Part shown: piece after piece, positions 15,146 through 26,106 of the stretch
How positions within the stretch are numbered: position 1 is the stretch's first letter
Layout of the letters: every line of letters starts with the position of its first letter
Assembly: GCA_902826395.1 (NCBI GenBank)
Contig: CADEER010000030.1
Coordinates: forward strand, 1 to 40,727
DNA from: an uncultured bacterium
Lineage (GTDB): Bacteria > Desulfobacterota > Binatia > HRBIN30 > CADEER01
DNA: 40,727 bases
Direction of reading: 5' to 3'
Made by a program: the position numbers and the translations under genes
Notes under the pieces: generated by a model
What the model saw: the letters and a program-made list of their open reading frames with translations, nothing else
Database searches by the model: none
Told to the model about the DNA's origin: nothing

Positions 15146-16998
15146 GCGACGATCCCGCAAACGGCAGAGGCGCAACCCGCAAGTGGGAGGACCTCCACGG
15201 CGAAGCCGACATCGGGCGCGCCTACGACGGGCGGCTCATGAAGCGGCTCTGGGGATACATCCGCCCGCACCGTGCGAGCTTCGTCGCATCGCTGCTCTGC
15301 TTGCCGATCACCGCCGGGTTGTCTCTACTCCAGCCTTATCTCTTGAAAGTCGCGATCGACGAGCACGTTGCGACCGGCGACATTCCCGGCCTCCTCCGTA
15401 TCGGCGGTTTCTACGCGCTGTCGCTGGTCGGCGAGTTCAGCTTCATGTACCTCCAGTATTACCTGACGATGTCGGTGGCACAGCGCAGTCTGGCTGCGCT
15501 CCGCATCGACCTCATAACGCACATGCAGAAGCTGCCGGCGCGCTTCTTCGACCGCAATCCGGTCGGCCGCCTCGTGACGCGCCTTACTACGGACGTCGAC
15601 GTCATCAACGAGATGTTCGCCTCGGGTGGCCTGACGATGATGATGGACGCCGTCATGCTGCTCGGCATCGTGTCAATCCTCTTGGCCATCGACTGGCGCC
15701 TGGCGGTCGTTACCCTGACGGTTACGCCGGTGCTCGCCTTGGCTGTGAATTACTTCCGTCTGCACGCCCGAACAAACTACCGCCTGATCCGCGACCGCCT
15801 TGCTCGGCTCAACGCCTACTTGCAAGAGGCCATCGCCGGCGTGAGCGTCATTCAACTGTTTGCTCGCGAGGCCCAAAGCCAATCGCACTTCGAAGAGCTC
15901 AACGACCTACACCGGCAAGCCCACCATTCGGCGAACATCTACGAGGCCGCGCTCTTCTCCCTGGTCGAAGGGGTCGCATCGATCTCGCTGGCTCTCATCC
16001 TGTGGTACGGAGGCGGTCAGATCATTGCCGGCACGCTGGCCTTCGGGACGCTCGTCGCATTCATCGAGTACATGCAGCGATTCTTCGTGCCGATCCGCGA
16101 CTTCTCGAGCAAGTACGCCGTCATGCAGTCGGCGATGTCGGCAGCCGAACGCGTGTTCGAGCTGCTCGATCGCCCGATCGACATTTCGTCGCCGGACCGC
16201 CCGATCGGTATCGGTGAGGTGGCGGGCCGCGTCGACTTCGAGAACGTGTGGTTCGCCTACAACCGAAACGAATACGTCCTGCGCGACGTGTCCTTCTCGA
16301 TAGCACCGGGCGAGCGCGTCGCCCTCGTCGGCCACACGGGATCCGGCAAGACTACCATCATGAAGCTTCTCAATCGCTCCTACGACGTGGAACGAGGACG
16401 CGTCCTGGTCGACGGCATCGATGTACGCGAATGGGATCTAGCAAAGCTCCGCCGTCGCATCGGAGTCGTGTTGCAGGATGTATTCCTATTCTCCGGCACT
16501 GTTGCCGACAATCTCACCCTCGAGCGCGACGATGTCTCGCGCGATGCCGCCATCGCTGCCGCCCGTGCCGTCGGCGCAGAAACGTTCATCTGCCGACTAC
16601 CGCGCGGCTACGACGAGATGGTACGCGAACGCGGCAACAACCTCTCGGTCGGCCAACGCCAACTGCTGTCCTTTGCCCGCGCTCTCGCTTACGACCCCGC
16701 AATCCTCGTGCTCGACGAGGCGACCTCGAGTGTCGACACCGAGTCAGAAAGTCTCATTCAGGATGCAGTAGAGCGCCTGATGAGCGGGCGAACTTCCCTG
16801 GTCGTCGCGCACCGGCTGTCGACCATCGAGCATTCCGATCGTATCCTGGTCATGCACGCTGGCGAGATCCGCGAGAGCGGCCGCCACGCCGAGCTGCTGG
16901 CACGGCGCGGCCTCTACTACCGTCTCTACCAGTTGCAGTTCGCCTCGCCTGCAAGCGATCTCCCCCACGAGAGCCCACAGCCCGCTAGCGCTCGATGA
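15142..16998 (+). CDS. ABC exporter half-transporter, catalytic-Glu subunit
   Basis: A 618-residue partner of the preceding exporter subunit. The membrane domain follows a charged N-terminal stretch with an elbow-like segment (GRLMKRLWGYIRPHR). Walker A is GHTGSGKT, the Q-loop VLQDVFLFSG, and Walker B ILVLDEA with catalytic Glu526. The signature motif is LSVGQ (501-505), not LSGGQ. In a heterodimer the altered signature and the partner's Asp505 would face each other in the same non-hydrolytic site, leaving the other site fully consensus. The gene starts at GTG 15142 inside the previous stop, and its own stop overlaps the next gene by 4 bp, so three proteins appear co-translated. Confidence 0.9.
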   Translation: MSDDPANGRGATRKWEDLHGEADIGRAYDGRLMKRLWGYIRPHRASFVASLLCLPITAGLSLLQPYLLKVAIDEHVATGDIPGLLRIGGFYALSLVGEFSFMYLQYYLTMSVAQRSLAALRIDLITHMQKLPARFFDRNPVGRLVTRLTTDVDVINEMFASGGLTMMMDAVMLLGIVSILLAIDWRLAVVTLTVTPVLALAVNYFRLHARTNYRLIRDRLARLNAYLQEAIAGVSVIQLFAREAQSQSHFEELNDLHRQAHHSANIYEAALFSLVEGVASISLALILWYGGGQIIAGTLAFGTLVAFIEYMQRFFVPIRDFSSKYAVMQSAMSAAERVFELLDRPIDISSPDRPIGIGEVAGRVDFENVWFAYNRNEYVLRDVSFSIAPGERVALVGHTGSGKTTIMKLLNRSYDVERGRVLVDGIDVREWDLAKLRRRIGVVLQDVFLFSGTVADNLTLERDDVSRDAAIAAARAVGAETFICRLPRGYDEMVRERGNNLSVGQRQLLSFARALAYDPAILVLDEATSSVDTESESLIQDAVERLMSGRTSLVVAHRLSTIEHSDRILVMHAGEIRESGRHAELLARRGLYYRLYQLQFASPASDLPHESPQPASAR

Positions 16999-18110
16999 GC
17001 CGGCGCCATTCGTTCACCGCCGTCCTCTTCGCCCTGTTGCTCTCGTCCTGCGCGAGCGAGGACCTGAGCTATCTGATCCGCGCCGCATACGAAGAGGCGC
17101 GCATCCTCGCACGGCGCCGACCGATCGCGGAGATACTAGCGGGCGACGAAGTCACCCCAGAGATGCGCGCCAAGCTGGAGCTGGTACTGACGACGCGTGC
17201 CTTCGCGGCCGAGCGCCTGGGGCTTCTGCCCGGAGGCAGCTACTCGAGCATTGCAACCGTCGACCAGGACCAGATCGTGCACGTCGTCAGCGCCGCCTAC
17301 CGCGATCGCTTGCAACCATACACGTGGTGGTTCCCGATCGTCGGTGACGTTCCGTATCGGGGATACTTCGAACCCTCGGCCGCCTCGCAGCTGGCCAAGA
17401 CACTCGAGGCTGAGGGCTATGACACGTACGTCCGCCGCGCCCTCGCTTTCTCGACGCTCGGCTACTTCGACGACCCCCTGCTCTCCCACTTGCTCAGATA
17501 TCCCGACGAAGAATTGGTCGAGACCATCTTGCACGAGCTACTGCATACGACCGTCTACTTCGCCGGTCAGGCGACGTTCAACGAGTCCTTCGCCAACTTC
17601 GTCGGCCACCGCGGAGCCATTGCCTTCTTTGCCGAGAACGGCCGCGCGGCGAACGAGAAGCGGGCTCGCGAGCGTTGGCAAGACGCATTGCAGTTTGGCG
17701 AGTTATTGACGGAGATCCTGGGCGAGTTGGAGACTGCCTACGCGGCCGGCATCGGTGCCGACGAGCGCGAGGACCTTTTCGCCTCGGCGCGTACGCGCTT
17801 CGCGGAGCGGTCATGGCGCACCGATGAGTTCGATGGCTTCGTCGAAGGTCCACTCAACAATGCGGTTCTTCTCTCGCGCCGAGTGTACTTCGACAGACTC
17901 GGTTTGTTCGAAGAGGTCGCGGCGCGCTTCGACGGCGACCTGTCGCGCGTGATCGATTGGCTCATCGCCGCGGCGCGCTCGGATGCCGACGCGTTCCGTG
18001 GCATCGAGGGCGCGCTCTCAGGGATCCCTGACAAGTCAGATCTTGCAACGCGCCACCAGATCAGCGCCGCACTCACTGGCGCAAACCAGCTCGACTACCA
18101 CCAGCGGTAG
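16995..18110 (+). CDS. Putative aminopeptidase lipoprotein (PF10023-type)
   Basis: A 371-residue predicted zinc aminopeptidase. A lipoprotein signal peptide ends at LLLSSCASE. The zinc site is HELLH (residues 180-184), followed about 13 residues later by FNESFANFVG, which supplies the third ligand Glu as in the family. WWFPIVGDVPYRGYF and GYDTYVRRALAFSTLGYFDDP are other conserved family stretches. It probably acts in the periplasm or at the outer membrane on peptides. It is translationally coupled to the ABC exporter (ATGA overlap at 16995-16998), hinting that it processes exported or imported peptides, which is inference. Its last 38 bp overlap the convergent lptD gene. Confidence 0.85.
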   Translation: MSRRHSFTAVLFALLLSSCASEDLSYLIRAAYEEARILARRRPIAEILAGDEVTPEMRAKLELVLTTRAFAAERLGLLPGGSYSSIATVDQDQIVHVVSAAYRDRLQPYTWWFPIVGDVPYRGYFEPSAASQLAKTLEAEGYDTYVRRALAFSTLGYFDDPLLSHLLRYPDEELVETILHELLHTTVYFAGQATFNESFANFVGHRGAIAFFAENGRAANEKRARERWQDALQFGELLTEILGELETAYAAGIGADEREDLFASARTRFAERSWRTDEFDGFVEGPLNNAVLLSRRVYFDRLGLFEEVAARFDGDLSRVIDWLIAAARSDADAFRGIEGALSGIPDKSDLATRHQISAALTGANQLDYHQR

Positions 18111-20373
18111 ATCCGAAGCCGAGCAGGTTGACCTGCGCCTGCAGCTGCACCTCGTTCGGGTTGGACTTGTCGGACAGTCCGACCTCGACGCTCCAACAGT
18201 CGCATGCCGAGATGTAGGACATGCCGAAGAAATTGCTCAGCAAGCGACTCGCCGCGATGTTGTACCGTCCGGAGTAACGCAGCCCCACCTGCTCGGTCAC
18301 GCGCAGGAGGAAGCCACCGTCCAGCTGCTCCACCGCGCTGGTTCCGGGAACGCTATTGTTGGCGATGAAGCGATACTGCAGCCCGAAGCTCGAGCGCCGC
18401 AACAGACGCAGCCAGCGCACCTCGGGCAGGAGCCAATCGGGTTCGCGCGTCAGCAGTGCGACGGTGGCCGACGTCAAGTCCGTGCGTGTCGGGTCGTATG
18501 TCGATTCGAAGCGCAGTGACGTGCTCGGCCCGGCGGCGACTCGCATGCCGAAATCGATGTCCGAAAAGGTGTTGCGCGATTCGCTCTCTCCCGCCTGCGG
18601 AACCTCGCTGCGGACGTCGTAGCTCTGCACCAAGGTGAAGCGCGCCAATTCGAACACCGTGTCGCTCTCCATCACAGACCCCGGTGCGACCTGGCTCGGC
18701 CGCTTACCCAGCACGCGACTGGCCACGCCGTAGCTGAAGACGTTGCGCGCCGGCAGCCGATCATCACCATCGAAGATTGGGTGGTCTGTCTGGTCGATCG
18801 ACGGAATGTAGAGATACTCCATCTGCGGCTCGATCGTGTGCTTCAGCTTGGCGAGGCCCCAACGCGGAAAGTCGAAGACACGGGAGAGGCCGGTGCCGAT
18901 GTGGCCGCGTACCTCGACAGCCTCACGACTGCTGGTTACCGGCAGATCGATCAGCGTGTTGGCCGCTGCGCCCGTCGCCTCGCCGTTGAATCCACCGAAC
19001 ATCTGATCCTGGGTCAACACGTACGCCGTTTCGCGCAATGCCGTCGACAACGCACCGTCCAATGACCGCCCCAGAGGCAACTGCAGCTCGAGACGCGGCG
19101 CAATGTCGACTCTCGTGCCGGTGATCCCGGTCGAGCGTTCGAAATTGACGACACTGGAGTCGATGGAGCTCAGGAAGCCGGCGCCGAGCTGCTTCTGGCC
19201 GACCGCAACGCCGCGCGGCGCGCTCTGGAATACATACGCTTCGCGGCCCACGAGATTCTGATGGAAGACGCCTTCCACCTGCCCGTATCCACGCGACCAG
19301 CTGTGGATGCCGCCGAGTCGCGAGCTCGTGAACGGACGCGTCCGCAGCGTCACGTCTTCAGCGTCGTCCAGAGTGAAGGTGTTGATCTCGCGGAGAAAGA
19401 CGTCGTCCCCGACGAGGAGCAGGTCGGTGTACAGCTCGGATGCACCAAACGCGTAGGAATGCTGGCCGACGACGCCCCATCGATTCTCGGGCACCTCGAC
19501 GTCTTCCGATCCGGGGATCGACACTTCGGTAGCGCGGCCACGAATGGCCTCGTTGAAGTACATCACCTGCATCTCGCCGCCGGACCTGCGATCGATCGCG
19601 TAGCGATGCTCGACGATCAACCCGAGGCGCTGCGCGGTCTCCACGTCGAAGCTCAAGGTGGCGTCCTGGCTCTTGTTGATCGGCCAGTACAACGGCTGCA
19701 GGATCTGCACGCCGCGACGGTTGGAGAAGCCGAGGCGCGGGAACAACAAGCCCGCCTGTCGATCCTGACTCACGGGAAAGGCAGCGCGGGGAAGGTAGAG
19801 AACCGGCACGTCGTTGATGAGGAATCGCCCGCCGCGCACCTCACCGTAGCCGCCGAGCTCGACGTCGAGGGAATCGCCGCTGACGCTCCACGGCAATCGG
19901 TCGTCCGGATCGTCACATTGACAGGTCGTGAACGAGCCATTTTCGATGCGGTAACGCTGCCCTTCACGCTTCTCGATGACCTCGCCCCAGAGCGAGTATC
20001 CGAGAGTTTCCGACTGCATCTCGACGTTGCGCAGGGTGCCTGTCTCGTCGACCAGATTGATCTCCATCTCGGAGGCCCGGATGGTGACGTTGGGGTTCGT
20101 AAGTACTGCGTCGCCGACGGCGGCGGCATCCTGCGTGCTGCGATTCACCTCCACACGCTCGGCACGCAATACAGTATCGCCGTGACGAATCTCGACGTCG
20201 CCGATTGCAGAGACCGTGTCGCGCTTCTGGTCGTAACCGATCTCGTCGGCGTCGATCGTCACCTCCTGATCGCGATCGAACGCCAGCTCCTCGTCGTCGG
20301 CCGCGCCTGTCGAAGCGAGAAGAACCACGACGGCGAGAACGCCGGTCGCGACGCGCGTCACTGCCGAAGTCAC
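18073..20373 (-). CDS. lptD: LPS-assembly outer-membrane protein LptD
   Basis: A 766-residue LptD, the beta-barrel that inserts lipopolysaccharide into the outer leaflet together with LptE. A signal peptide covers about residues 1-24. The N-terminal OstA/LptA-like jellyroll begins VTIDADEIGYDQKRDTVSAIGDVEI. The barrel domain follows and contains the conserved PVLYLPRAAFPV segment around residue 195. Cysteine pairs C151/C153 (CQC) and C724/C726 (CDC) fit the inter-domain disulfides required for E. coli LptD function. The GTG start at 20373 overlaps the folC stop by 4 bp (GTGA). It is the last gene of the argS-trp-folC block; its 3' end overlaps the convergent aminopeptidase gene. Confidence 0.92.
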   Translation of the reverse strand: MTSAVTRVATGVLAVVVLLASTGAADDEELAFDRDQEVTIDADEIGYDQKRDTVSAIGDVEIRHGDTVLRAERVEVNRSTQDAAAVGDAVLTNPNVTIRASEMEINLVDETGTLRNVEMQSETLGYSLWGEVIEKREGQRYRIENGSFTTCQCDDPDDRLPWSVSGDSLDVELGGYGEVRGGRFLINDVPVLYLPRAAFPVSQDRQAGLLFPRLGFSNRRGVQILQPLYWPINKSQDATLSFDVETAQRLGLIVEHRYAIDRRSGGEMQVMYFNEAIRGRATEVSIPGSEDVEVPENRWGVVGQHSYAFGASELYTDLLLVGDDVFLREINTFTLDDAEDVTLRTRPFTSSRLGGIHSWSRGYGQVEGVFHQNLVGREAYVFQSAPRGVAVGQKQLGAGFLSSIDSSVVNFERSTGITGTRVDIAPRLELQLPLGRSLDGALSTALRETAYVLTQDQMFGGFNGEATGAAANTLIDLPVTSSREAVEVRGHIGTGLSRVFDFPRWGLAKLKHTIEPQMEYLYIPSIDQTDHPIFDGDDRLPARNVFSYGVASRVLGKRPSQVAPGSVMESDTVFELARFTLVQSYDVRSEVPQAGESESRNTFSDIDFGMRVAAGPSTSLRFESTYDPTRTDLTSATVALLTREPDWLLPEVRWLRLLRRSSFGLQYRFIANNSVPGTSAVEQLDGGFLLRVTEQVGLRYSGRYNIAASRLLSNFFGMSYISACDCWSVEVGLSDKSNPNEVQLQAQVNLLGFGSTAGGSRAGLRQ

Positions 20374-21659
20374 AGGACGATCGCCGCGCGCTGTCGGCCC
20401 CGGAGCAACGCGTGCACGGCGCCCACCAGGAAGAGCGATCCGGTGACCGCCACGACATGGTCCGCGGGGACCGCTCTGCGGAGCGCCGCGAAGGCCTCCG
20501 CCGGATCGGGTTCGAACGCGCTCGGACAGAAGCGCGCGAACGAGGCGCGCAACAGCTCGCCGCTTGCGGCTCGCTCCGGTACCACTTCCGTGACGATGGC
20601 CGATGCACAGTGCGGCCCGAGGATCTCGACCATGGCCGGCCAGTCCTTATCACCCATGGCGGCGAACAGCACATGCAACGGTCTGCCAGCCGCGATCGCG
20701 ACCAACTCGGGAACCACCGCGCGCATGGCTTCGACATTGTGCGCCCCATCGACGACGGTCAGCGGCTGCTGCAGCACCGCTTCCAGGCGCCCCGCCCAAC
20801 GCGTCGCCAGCAGGCCGCGGCGCAGCGCATCTTCGCCGATCTCGACGCGATCCCGCACTGCCGCAAGCGCGGCCAGAGCGACCGCGGCGTTGGCTTGCTG
20901 GTGGCGCCCTCCAAGGCCGATCCGAAGACCACGCAAGCGCCAACCGAATCCGTCGAACGACATCTCTCCGTCGCGGTCAGAGCTCCATTCGAAATCGCGC
21001 CCGCTGCGGTACAACGGCGCCATTCGTTCGCGGGCGACGCGCTCGATGGTCGCCAGGGCGTCGGGGCCGACGTCGCCGACCACCAGAGGCCGCCCACTCT
21101 TCGCGATACCGGCCTTCTCTGCGGCGATCTCACGCGGCGTGGTGCCGAGGAAGTTGGTGTGATCGATGCCGATCGACGTGATGACCGACGCAACCGGATC
21201 GACGACATTGGTAGCGTCGAGCCGCCCCCCGAGCCCGACTTCGAGCGCGACGTAATCGACGCCGGCGCGAGCGAAGCAGAGAAATGCGACCGCGGTGAGA
21301 ACCTCGAAGAACGTCATCTGGATCCCGCGGTCGAGGACGCGGCGGCGAACCTCTGCCGTGAGCGAAACGACCTCGGAGCGATCGATTTCCGCGCCGCCGA
21401 TGCGGATTCGCTCCGTCAGCTCCATCAGGTGCGGCGACGTGTACATCCCCACCCGATACCCCTGCTCGCCGAGCATCGACGCCAGAAACGCAACGACAGA
21501 GCCCTTGCCGTTGGTGCCCGCGACATGAAAGCAGCGTAGACTTGACTGGGGATCGCCGAGGGCCGCGAGCGCCGCGTAGACGCGCTCGAGCTTGAGATCG
21601 ATCCCCTTCGACTTTTCGAGCGAATAGAGCCAATCGACGGTGCGCCCGTAGGCGTCCAC
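20370..21659 (-). CDS. folC: Folylpolyglutamate synthase / dihydrofolate synthase FolC
   Basis: A 429-residue Mur-ligase-family enzyme that adds glutamate to dihydropteroate or folates using ATP. The P-loop GTNGKGSV lies at about residues 48-55. TSPHLMELTERIRIGG is the folate-binding loop, GLGGRLDATNVV holds a metal and substrate motif, and the carbamylated-Lys region follows in EKAGIAKSGRPLV. The start chosen is GTG 21659 (VDAYGRTVDWLYSLEKSKG), with GGAGAG five bases upstream; the open frame extends to 21755, but that part overlaps trpA and is Arg/Ser-rich nonsense. It begins 16 bp after trpA and overlaps lptD by 4 bp. Confidence 0.93.
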   Translation of the reverse strand: MDAYGRTVDWLYSLEKSKGIDLKLERVYAALAALGDPQSSLRCFHVAGTNGKGSVVAFLASMLGEQGYRVGMYTSPHLMELTERIRIGGAEIDRSEVVSLTAEVRRRVLDRGIQMTFFEVLTAVAFLCFARAGVDYVALEVGLGGRLDATNVVDPVASVITSIGIDHTNFLGTTPREIAAEKAGIAKSGRPLVVGDVGPDALATIERVARERMAPLYRSGRDFEWSSDRDGEMSFDGFGWRLRGLRIGLGGRHQQANAAVALAALAAVRDRVEIGEDALRRGLLATRWAGRLEAVLQQPLTVVDGAHNVEAMRAVVPELVAIAAGRPLHVLFAAMGDKDWPAMVEILGPHCASAIVTEVVPERAASGELLRASFARFCPSAFEPDPAEAFAALRRAVPADHVVAVTGSLFLVGAVHALLRGRQRAAIVL

Positions 21660-21675
21660 GATTCTCTCCGCTCGC

Positions 21676-22512
21676 CTACGCCGCGGCGATCGCGGGATTG
21701 CGCGTCGCCTGCTTGAGCTCGCGCACGAACTCCTCGACCTTCGCTGCGAGAGCATCCGAGCCAGAGCTCTCCTCGATCAGCCTCACGAGGGCGCTGCCGA
21801 CCACCACGGCGTCCGCAAAGGCCGCGACCGCCGCTGCTTCCCGAGGCGTAGTGATCCCGAAGCCGACTCCGATCGGCAGGCGGCAGTGGCTGCGCAAACC
21901 CTCCACCATGCCGCGCACTGAGCCAATGTCGATCTGCTTCGATCCAGTGACGCCGGTCATCGAGACGAAGTAGACGAACCCTCCGGCCTTCCGCATCACG
22001 ACGCGAATCCGCTTGGCGTCGCTGGTCGGCGCCAACAAGAAGATCATCTCGAGACCCGCGGCACGGAGCGGTCGATACAGTTCGTCCGCCTCCTCGGGCG
22101 GCAGATCGACTACCAGGACTCCGTCGACACCGGCGGCGGCCGCGTCGGCGGCGAAGCGCTCTGGCCCATAGTGAAAGATCGGATTGTAATACCCGAACAA
22201 GACGATGGGGATGTCGAAGCTGCGGCGCAGATCGACGACCATTTCGAAGATCTTGGGCAGCGAAACGCCCTTCTCGATCGCACGCGCCGAAGATCTCTGG
22301 ATCGCCGGTCCGTCGGCCGTCGGATCGGAGAACGGGATACCGATCTCGATCAAGTCGGCGCCGCCCCGACAAACTGCCTCGAGCAACGTCTTCGTCGTCC
22401 CCAGATCGGGATCGCCGGCGGTCAGAAACGGCACCAGCGCCGCTTCCCTCGCACCACCGTCGCGCGCCCGCAGTCGCGCAAAACACCGGTCGATTCGGTT
22501 CGCCGCCGCCAT
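21676..22512 (-). CDS. trpA: Tryptophan synthase alpha chain
   Basis: A 278-residue TrpA that cleaves indole-3-glycerol phosphate to indole and glyceraldehyde 3-phosphate. The catalytic residues are Glu56 (LIEIGIPFSDP) and Asp67 (TADGPAIQ). FLTAGDPDL, YYNPI and the phosphate-binding GFGITTP and VVGSALV motifs are in order. Indole is channelled to TrpB, encoded just upstream with a 2-base gap. The start ATG 22512 (MAAANRID) was chosen because the longer frame runs antisense-like into trpB. The C-terminus extends slightly beyond the usual 268 residues. Confidence 0.95.
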   Translation of the reverse strand: MAAANRIDRCFARLRARDGGAREAALVPFLTAGDPDLGTTKTLLEAVCRGGADLIEIGIPFSDPTADGPAIQRSSARAIEKGVSLPKIFEMVVDLRRSFDIPIVLFGYYNPIFHYGPERFAADAAAAGVDGVLVVDLPPEEADELYRPLRAAGLEMIFLLAPTSDAKRIRVVMRKAGGFVYFVSMTGVTGSKQIDIGSVRGMVEGLRSHCRLPIGVGFGITTPREAAAVAAFADAVVVGSALVRLIEESSGSDALAAKVEEFVRELKQATRNPAIAAA

Positions 22513-22514
22513 GC

Positions 22515-23708
22515 CTACAGCGTAACCCCGAGGTAGTCCGCCACCGTGTTCATGTCCTTGTCTCCTCTGCCCGACAGGTTCGCAACGATGATCTGGTCGG
22601 CGCGCAAGGTCGGCGCCAATTTGGCGACGTGAGCGATCGCGTGCGACGACTCGAGCGCCGGGATGATGCCCTCGGTTTCGGTGAGCAGGCGCAGCGCGTC
22701 GACCGCTTCGCTGTCGGTGACCGCCACATATTTTGCTCGGCCGGTCGCGTGCAAATACGCGTGCTCCGGACCGACCGCCGGATAGTCGAGTCCGGCCGAA
22801 ATGGAATGGGCCTGCTGCACCTGCCCGAGCTCGTCCTGCAGTACGTATGTCTTCTTGCCGTGCAGCACTCCGACCAAACCGCCGCTGATCGATGCAGCGT
22901 GGCGTCCCGTCTCGATACCATCGCCAGCCGCCTCGACCCCGATCATCTCGACACCCGTGTCCTGCACGAAGGGATAGAAGAGACCCATCGCATTGCTGCC
23001 GCCGCCGATGCACGCGACCAGATAGTCGGGCAACCGGCCCTCCTGCTTGCGAATCTGGCGCCTCGCTTCCGTGCCGATCACCGACTGAAAATCACGGACG
23101 ATGCGCGGATACGGATGCGGCCCCATCGTCGAACCAACGAGATAGTAGGTGCTCGTCACGTTGGTGACCCAATCGCGCAGAGCTTCGTTGACGGCGTCCT
23201 TCAGTGTCTCGCTTCCGCTCTTCACCGCGTGCACCTGGGCGCCGAGCAGCTTCATGCGGAAGACATTCAACGACTGACGCCGCACGTCCTCGGCGCCCAT
23301 GAACACTTCACACTGCATACCGAGAAGCGCCGTGACAGTCGCCGTCGCGACACCGTGCTGCCCGGCACCGGTCTCGGCAATGATCCGCGGCTTTCCCATG
23401 CGACGCGCCAACAGACCTTGCCCGACGGTATTGTTGATCTTGTGAGCACCGGTGTGACACAGGTCCTCGCGCTTCAAATACACCTTGGCCCCGCCGAGGC
23501 GCTCGGTGAGGCGCCGCGCGAAGTACAACGGCGTTTCGCGCCCCGCATACTCTTTGAGATAAGTCCGCACCTCGCGCCGGAAGTCGGCATCACGGCGCAG
23601 CTTCGAATACGCATCGTCGAGCTCGAGCAGTGCCGGCATCAGGGTCTCGGCCACATAACGGCCGCCGAACTGTCCGTAGTGTCCGCGTCGATCAGGCAGT
23701 GAGGGCAT
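22515..23708 (-). CDS. trpB: Tryptophan synthase beta chain
   Basis: A 397-residue PLP enzyme that condenses indole with serine to give tryptophan. It starts [19 protein letters not shown], the conserved TrpB1 opening. The PLP Schiff-base Lys90 lies in HTGAHKINN, the phosphate-binding loop is GGGSNAMG, and the catalytic Glu lies in [13 protein letters not shown]. Its start overlaps the end of trpF by 17 bp and trpA follows after 2 bases, so alpha and beta subunits are made together. Confidence 0.96.
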   Translation of the reverse strand: MPSLPDRRGHYGQFGGRYVAETLMPALLELDDAYSKLRRDADFRREVRTYLKEYAGRETPLYFARRLTERLGGAKVYLKREDLCHTGAHKINNTVGQGLLARRMGKPRIIAETGAGQHGVATATVTALLGMQCEVFMGAEDVRRQSLNVFRMKLLGAQVHAVKSGSETLKDAVNEALRDWVTNVTSTYYLVGSTMGPHPYPRIVRDFQSVIGTEARRQIRKQEGRLPDYLVACIGGGSNAMGLFYPFVQDTGVEMIGVEAAGDGIETGRHAASISGGLVGVLHGKKTYVLQDELGQVQQAHSISAGLDYPAVGPEHAYLHATGRAKYVAVTDSEAVDALRLLTETEGIIPALESSHAIAHVAKLAPTLRADQIIVANLSGRGDKDMNTVADYLGVTL

Positions 23709-24300
23709 TATCGATGAACCTCTTCATTTTCTCTCGGTCCTTGCGCCCCGGTGCCGACTCGACTCCGGAGGCCACGTCGACCGCAAACGGGCCGACCGCA
23801 CGAATCGCTTCGACGACATTATCAGCATCGAGCCCGCCGGCCAGGATCAGGCGATCGCGAAGGCCGGGACCGATCCGGGACGTCTCGACACGTCGACCGG
23901 TACCGCCCGCCTCGCCGTCGACGTAGGCGTCGATCAGGATGAAGGATGTCGCAAACGTGCCGGCTTCGTCCCAGGCCGCGCGGTCGCGCAGGCGCACTGC
24001 CTTGATGACCGGAACCGCCCACCCCACGCAGTCGTCAGGCGTCTCGTCGCCGTGCAGTTGGATCATGTCGAGCGGCACCGCGCCGACGGCGCGCTCGATG
24101 GCAGCTCGATCGGCGTCGACGAAAACGCCGACCAGGGGCGCGGCACCAGCCAGGGCCATGGCGATATCCCTCGCTCGCTCGACGCTCACGAATCGCTTGC
24201 TGCCCGGCCATAGATTGACGCCCACCGCCCAGGCGCCCACCGCGGCGGCATACCGCGCGTCCTCGGGATCGGTGACGCCGCAGATCTTCACCTTCGCCAC
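23692..24300 (-). CDS. trpF: Phosphoribosylanthranilate isomerase
   Basis: A 202-residue TIM-barrel enzyme that isomerises N-(5'-phosphoribosyl)anthranilate to CdRP. The general base Cys7 is in [12 protein letters not shown]. The conserved LHGDE segment, [10 protein letters not shown] and VDVASGVES follow in the right order. It starts with GTG 24300, 3 bases after the trpC stop, and its 3' end overlaps trpB by 17 bp. TrpC and TrpF are separate chains here, not fused as in E. coli. Confidence 0.95.
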   Translation of the reverse strand: MAKVKICGVTDPEDARYAAAVGAWAVGVNLWPGSKRFVSVERARDIAMALAGAAPLVGVFVDADRAAIERAVGAVPLDMIQLHGDETPDDCVGWAVPVIKAVRLRDRAAWDEAGTFATSFILIDAYVDGEAGGTGRRVETSRIGPGLRDRLILAGGLDADNVVEAIRAVGPFAVDVASGVESAPGRKDREKMKRFIDNALTA

Positions 24301-24303
24301 GGC

Positions 24304-25091
<788 letters not shown>

Positions 25092-25095
<4 letters not shown>

Positions 25096-26105
25096 GCGTT
25101 GGACACCTCGACGAGCTTTGCCAGCACGCGATCGGCAGCCCCGCTCTCCACCGAATGGCGCGCGCGGTCGAGCCCGTCGCGCAGAGAGGGTGCCAGGTCG
25201 GCCACGTACACGGCGGCGGCCGCGTTGAGCAGCGCCACCGATTGCTGGGCGAGACTCCCCTCCCCCTTCACGACCCGGCGCAGGATCGCGGCATTCTCGC
25301 CAACGTCACCTCCGCCGAGCTCTTCGATCGGGCGGCGTTCGAGGCCGAGCTCCTCGGGCGCCACGGCATACACCCGGACCGCGCCATCGCGCAGCTCCGC
25401 GATCCGCGTCGGCGCGCTCAGCGAAATCTCGTCCAGTCCGTCGGTGCCGTGCACTACGAGCGCGCGCTCGCTGCCGAGCAGCGCCAGCGCTTCTGCCAGC
25501 GGCTCGAGCCATTGATCGGCGAACACGCCGAGCACCTGCCGCCGTGCCCCGGCGGGGTTACAAAGCGGGCCGAGCAGATTGAAGATCGTGCGGACGCCGA
25601 GCTCGCGGCGCACCGGACCGGCATGGCGCATCGCCGGATGAAACGCCGGTGCGAAGAGGAATGCGATCCCCGTCTCGTCCAGACAGCGCGCCGCCGCCTG
25701 CGGAGTGAGATCGACCTTGACACCGAGCGCTTCGAGGACATCGGCGCCGCCCACTCGGCCCGACATGGCGCGGTTGCCGTGCTTGGCGACGACGACACCG
25801 GCGCCCGCGGCGATCAGCGCGGCCGCGGTCGAGATGTTGAACGTGTCTCGACCGTCGCCGCCGGTGCCGCAGGTGTCGACGAGGTCATGGCGGCTTTCGA
25901 CATGGGTCGCGACCCGTCGCATGGCGCGAGCGGCGCCCGCGATCTCTTCGATCGTCTCTCCCTTGGTGCGCAGCGCCATCAAGAAGCCGCCGATCTGCGC
26001 CGGGGTGAGCTCGCCCGCCATGATCGCCGAAACGGCATCCTCCATCTCAGTCGCAGACAGGTCGCGGCGGGCGACCAGGCGCTCCAGAGTTCCCCGTACA
26101 TCCAT
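25092..26105 (-). CDS. trpD: Anthranilate phosphoribosyltransferase
   Basis: A 337-residue enzyme that joins anthranilate to PRPP. The PRPP/diphosphate loop GTGGDG lies at residues 80-85 followed by DTFNIS. KHGNRAMSGRVGGADVLEALG binds magnesium and anthranilate, and FLFAPAFHPAMRH and RTIFNLLGPLCNPA are further family blocks. It is separate from trpG, whose stop lies 1 base upstream of the start at 26105. It overlaps trpC by 4 bp. Confidence 0.96.
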
Positions 26106-26106
26106 C

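Noticed and set aside
19261..21162. A 633-codon open frame on the plus strand antisense to lptD and folC
   Set aside because: It covers the complementary strand of two clearly identified genes, has no domain-like sequence or ribosome binding site, and such frames are expected in GC-rich DNA.
21659..21755. Longer folC start
   Set aside because: The extra 32 codons are Arg/Ser-rich, overlap trpA, and the GTG at 21659 has a good ribosome binding site and matches the family start.
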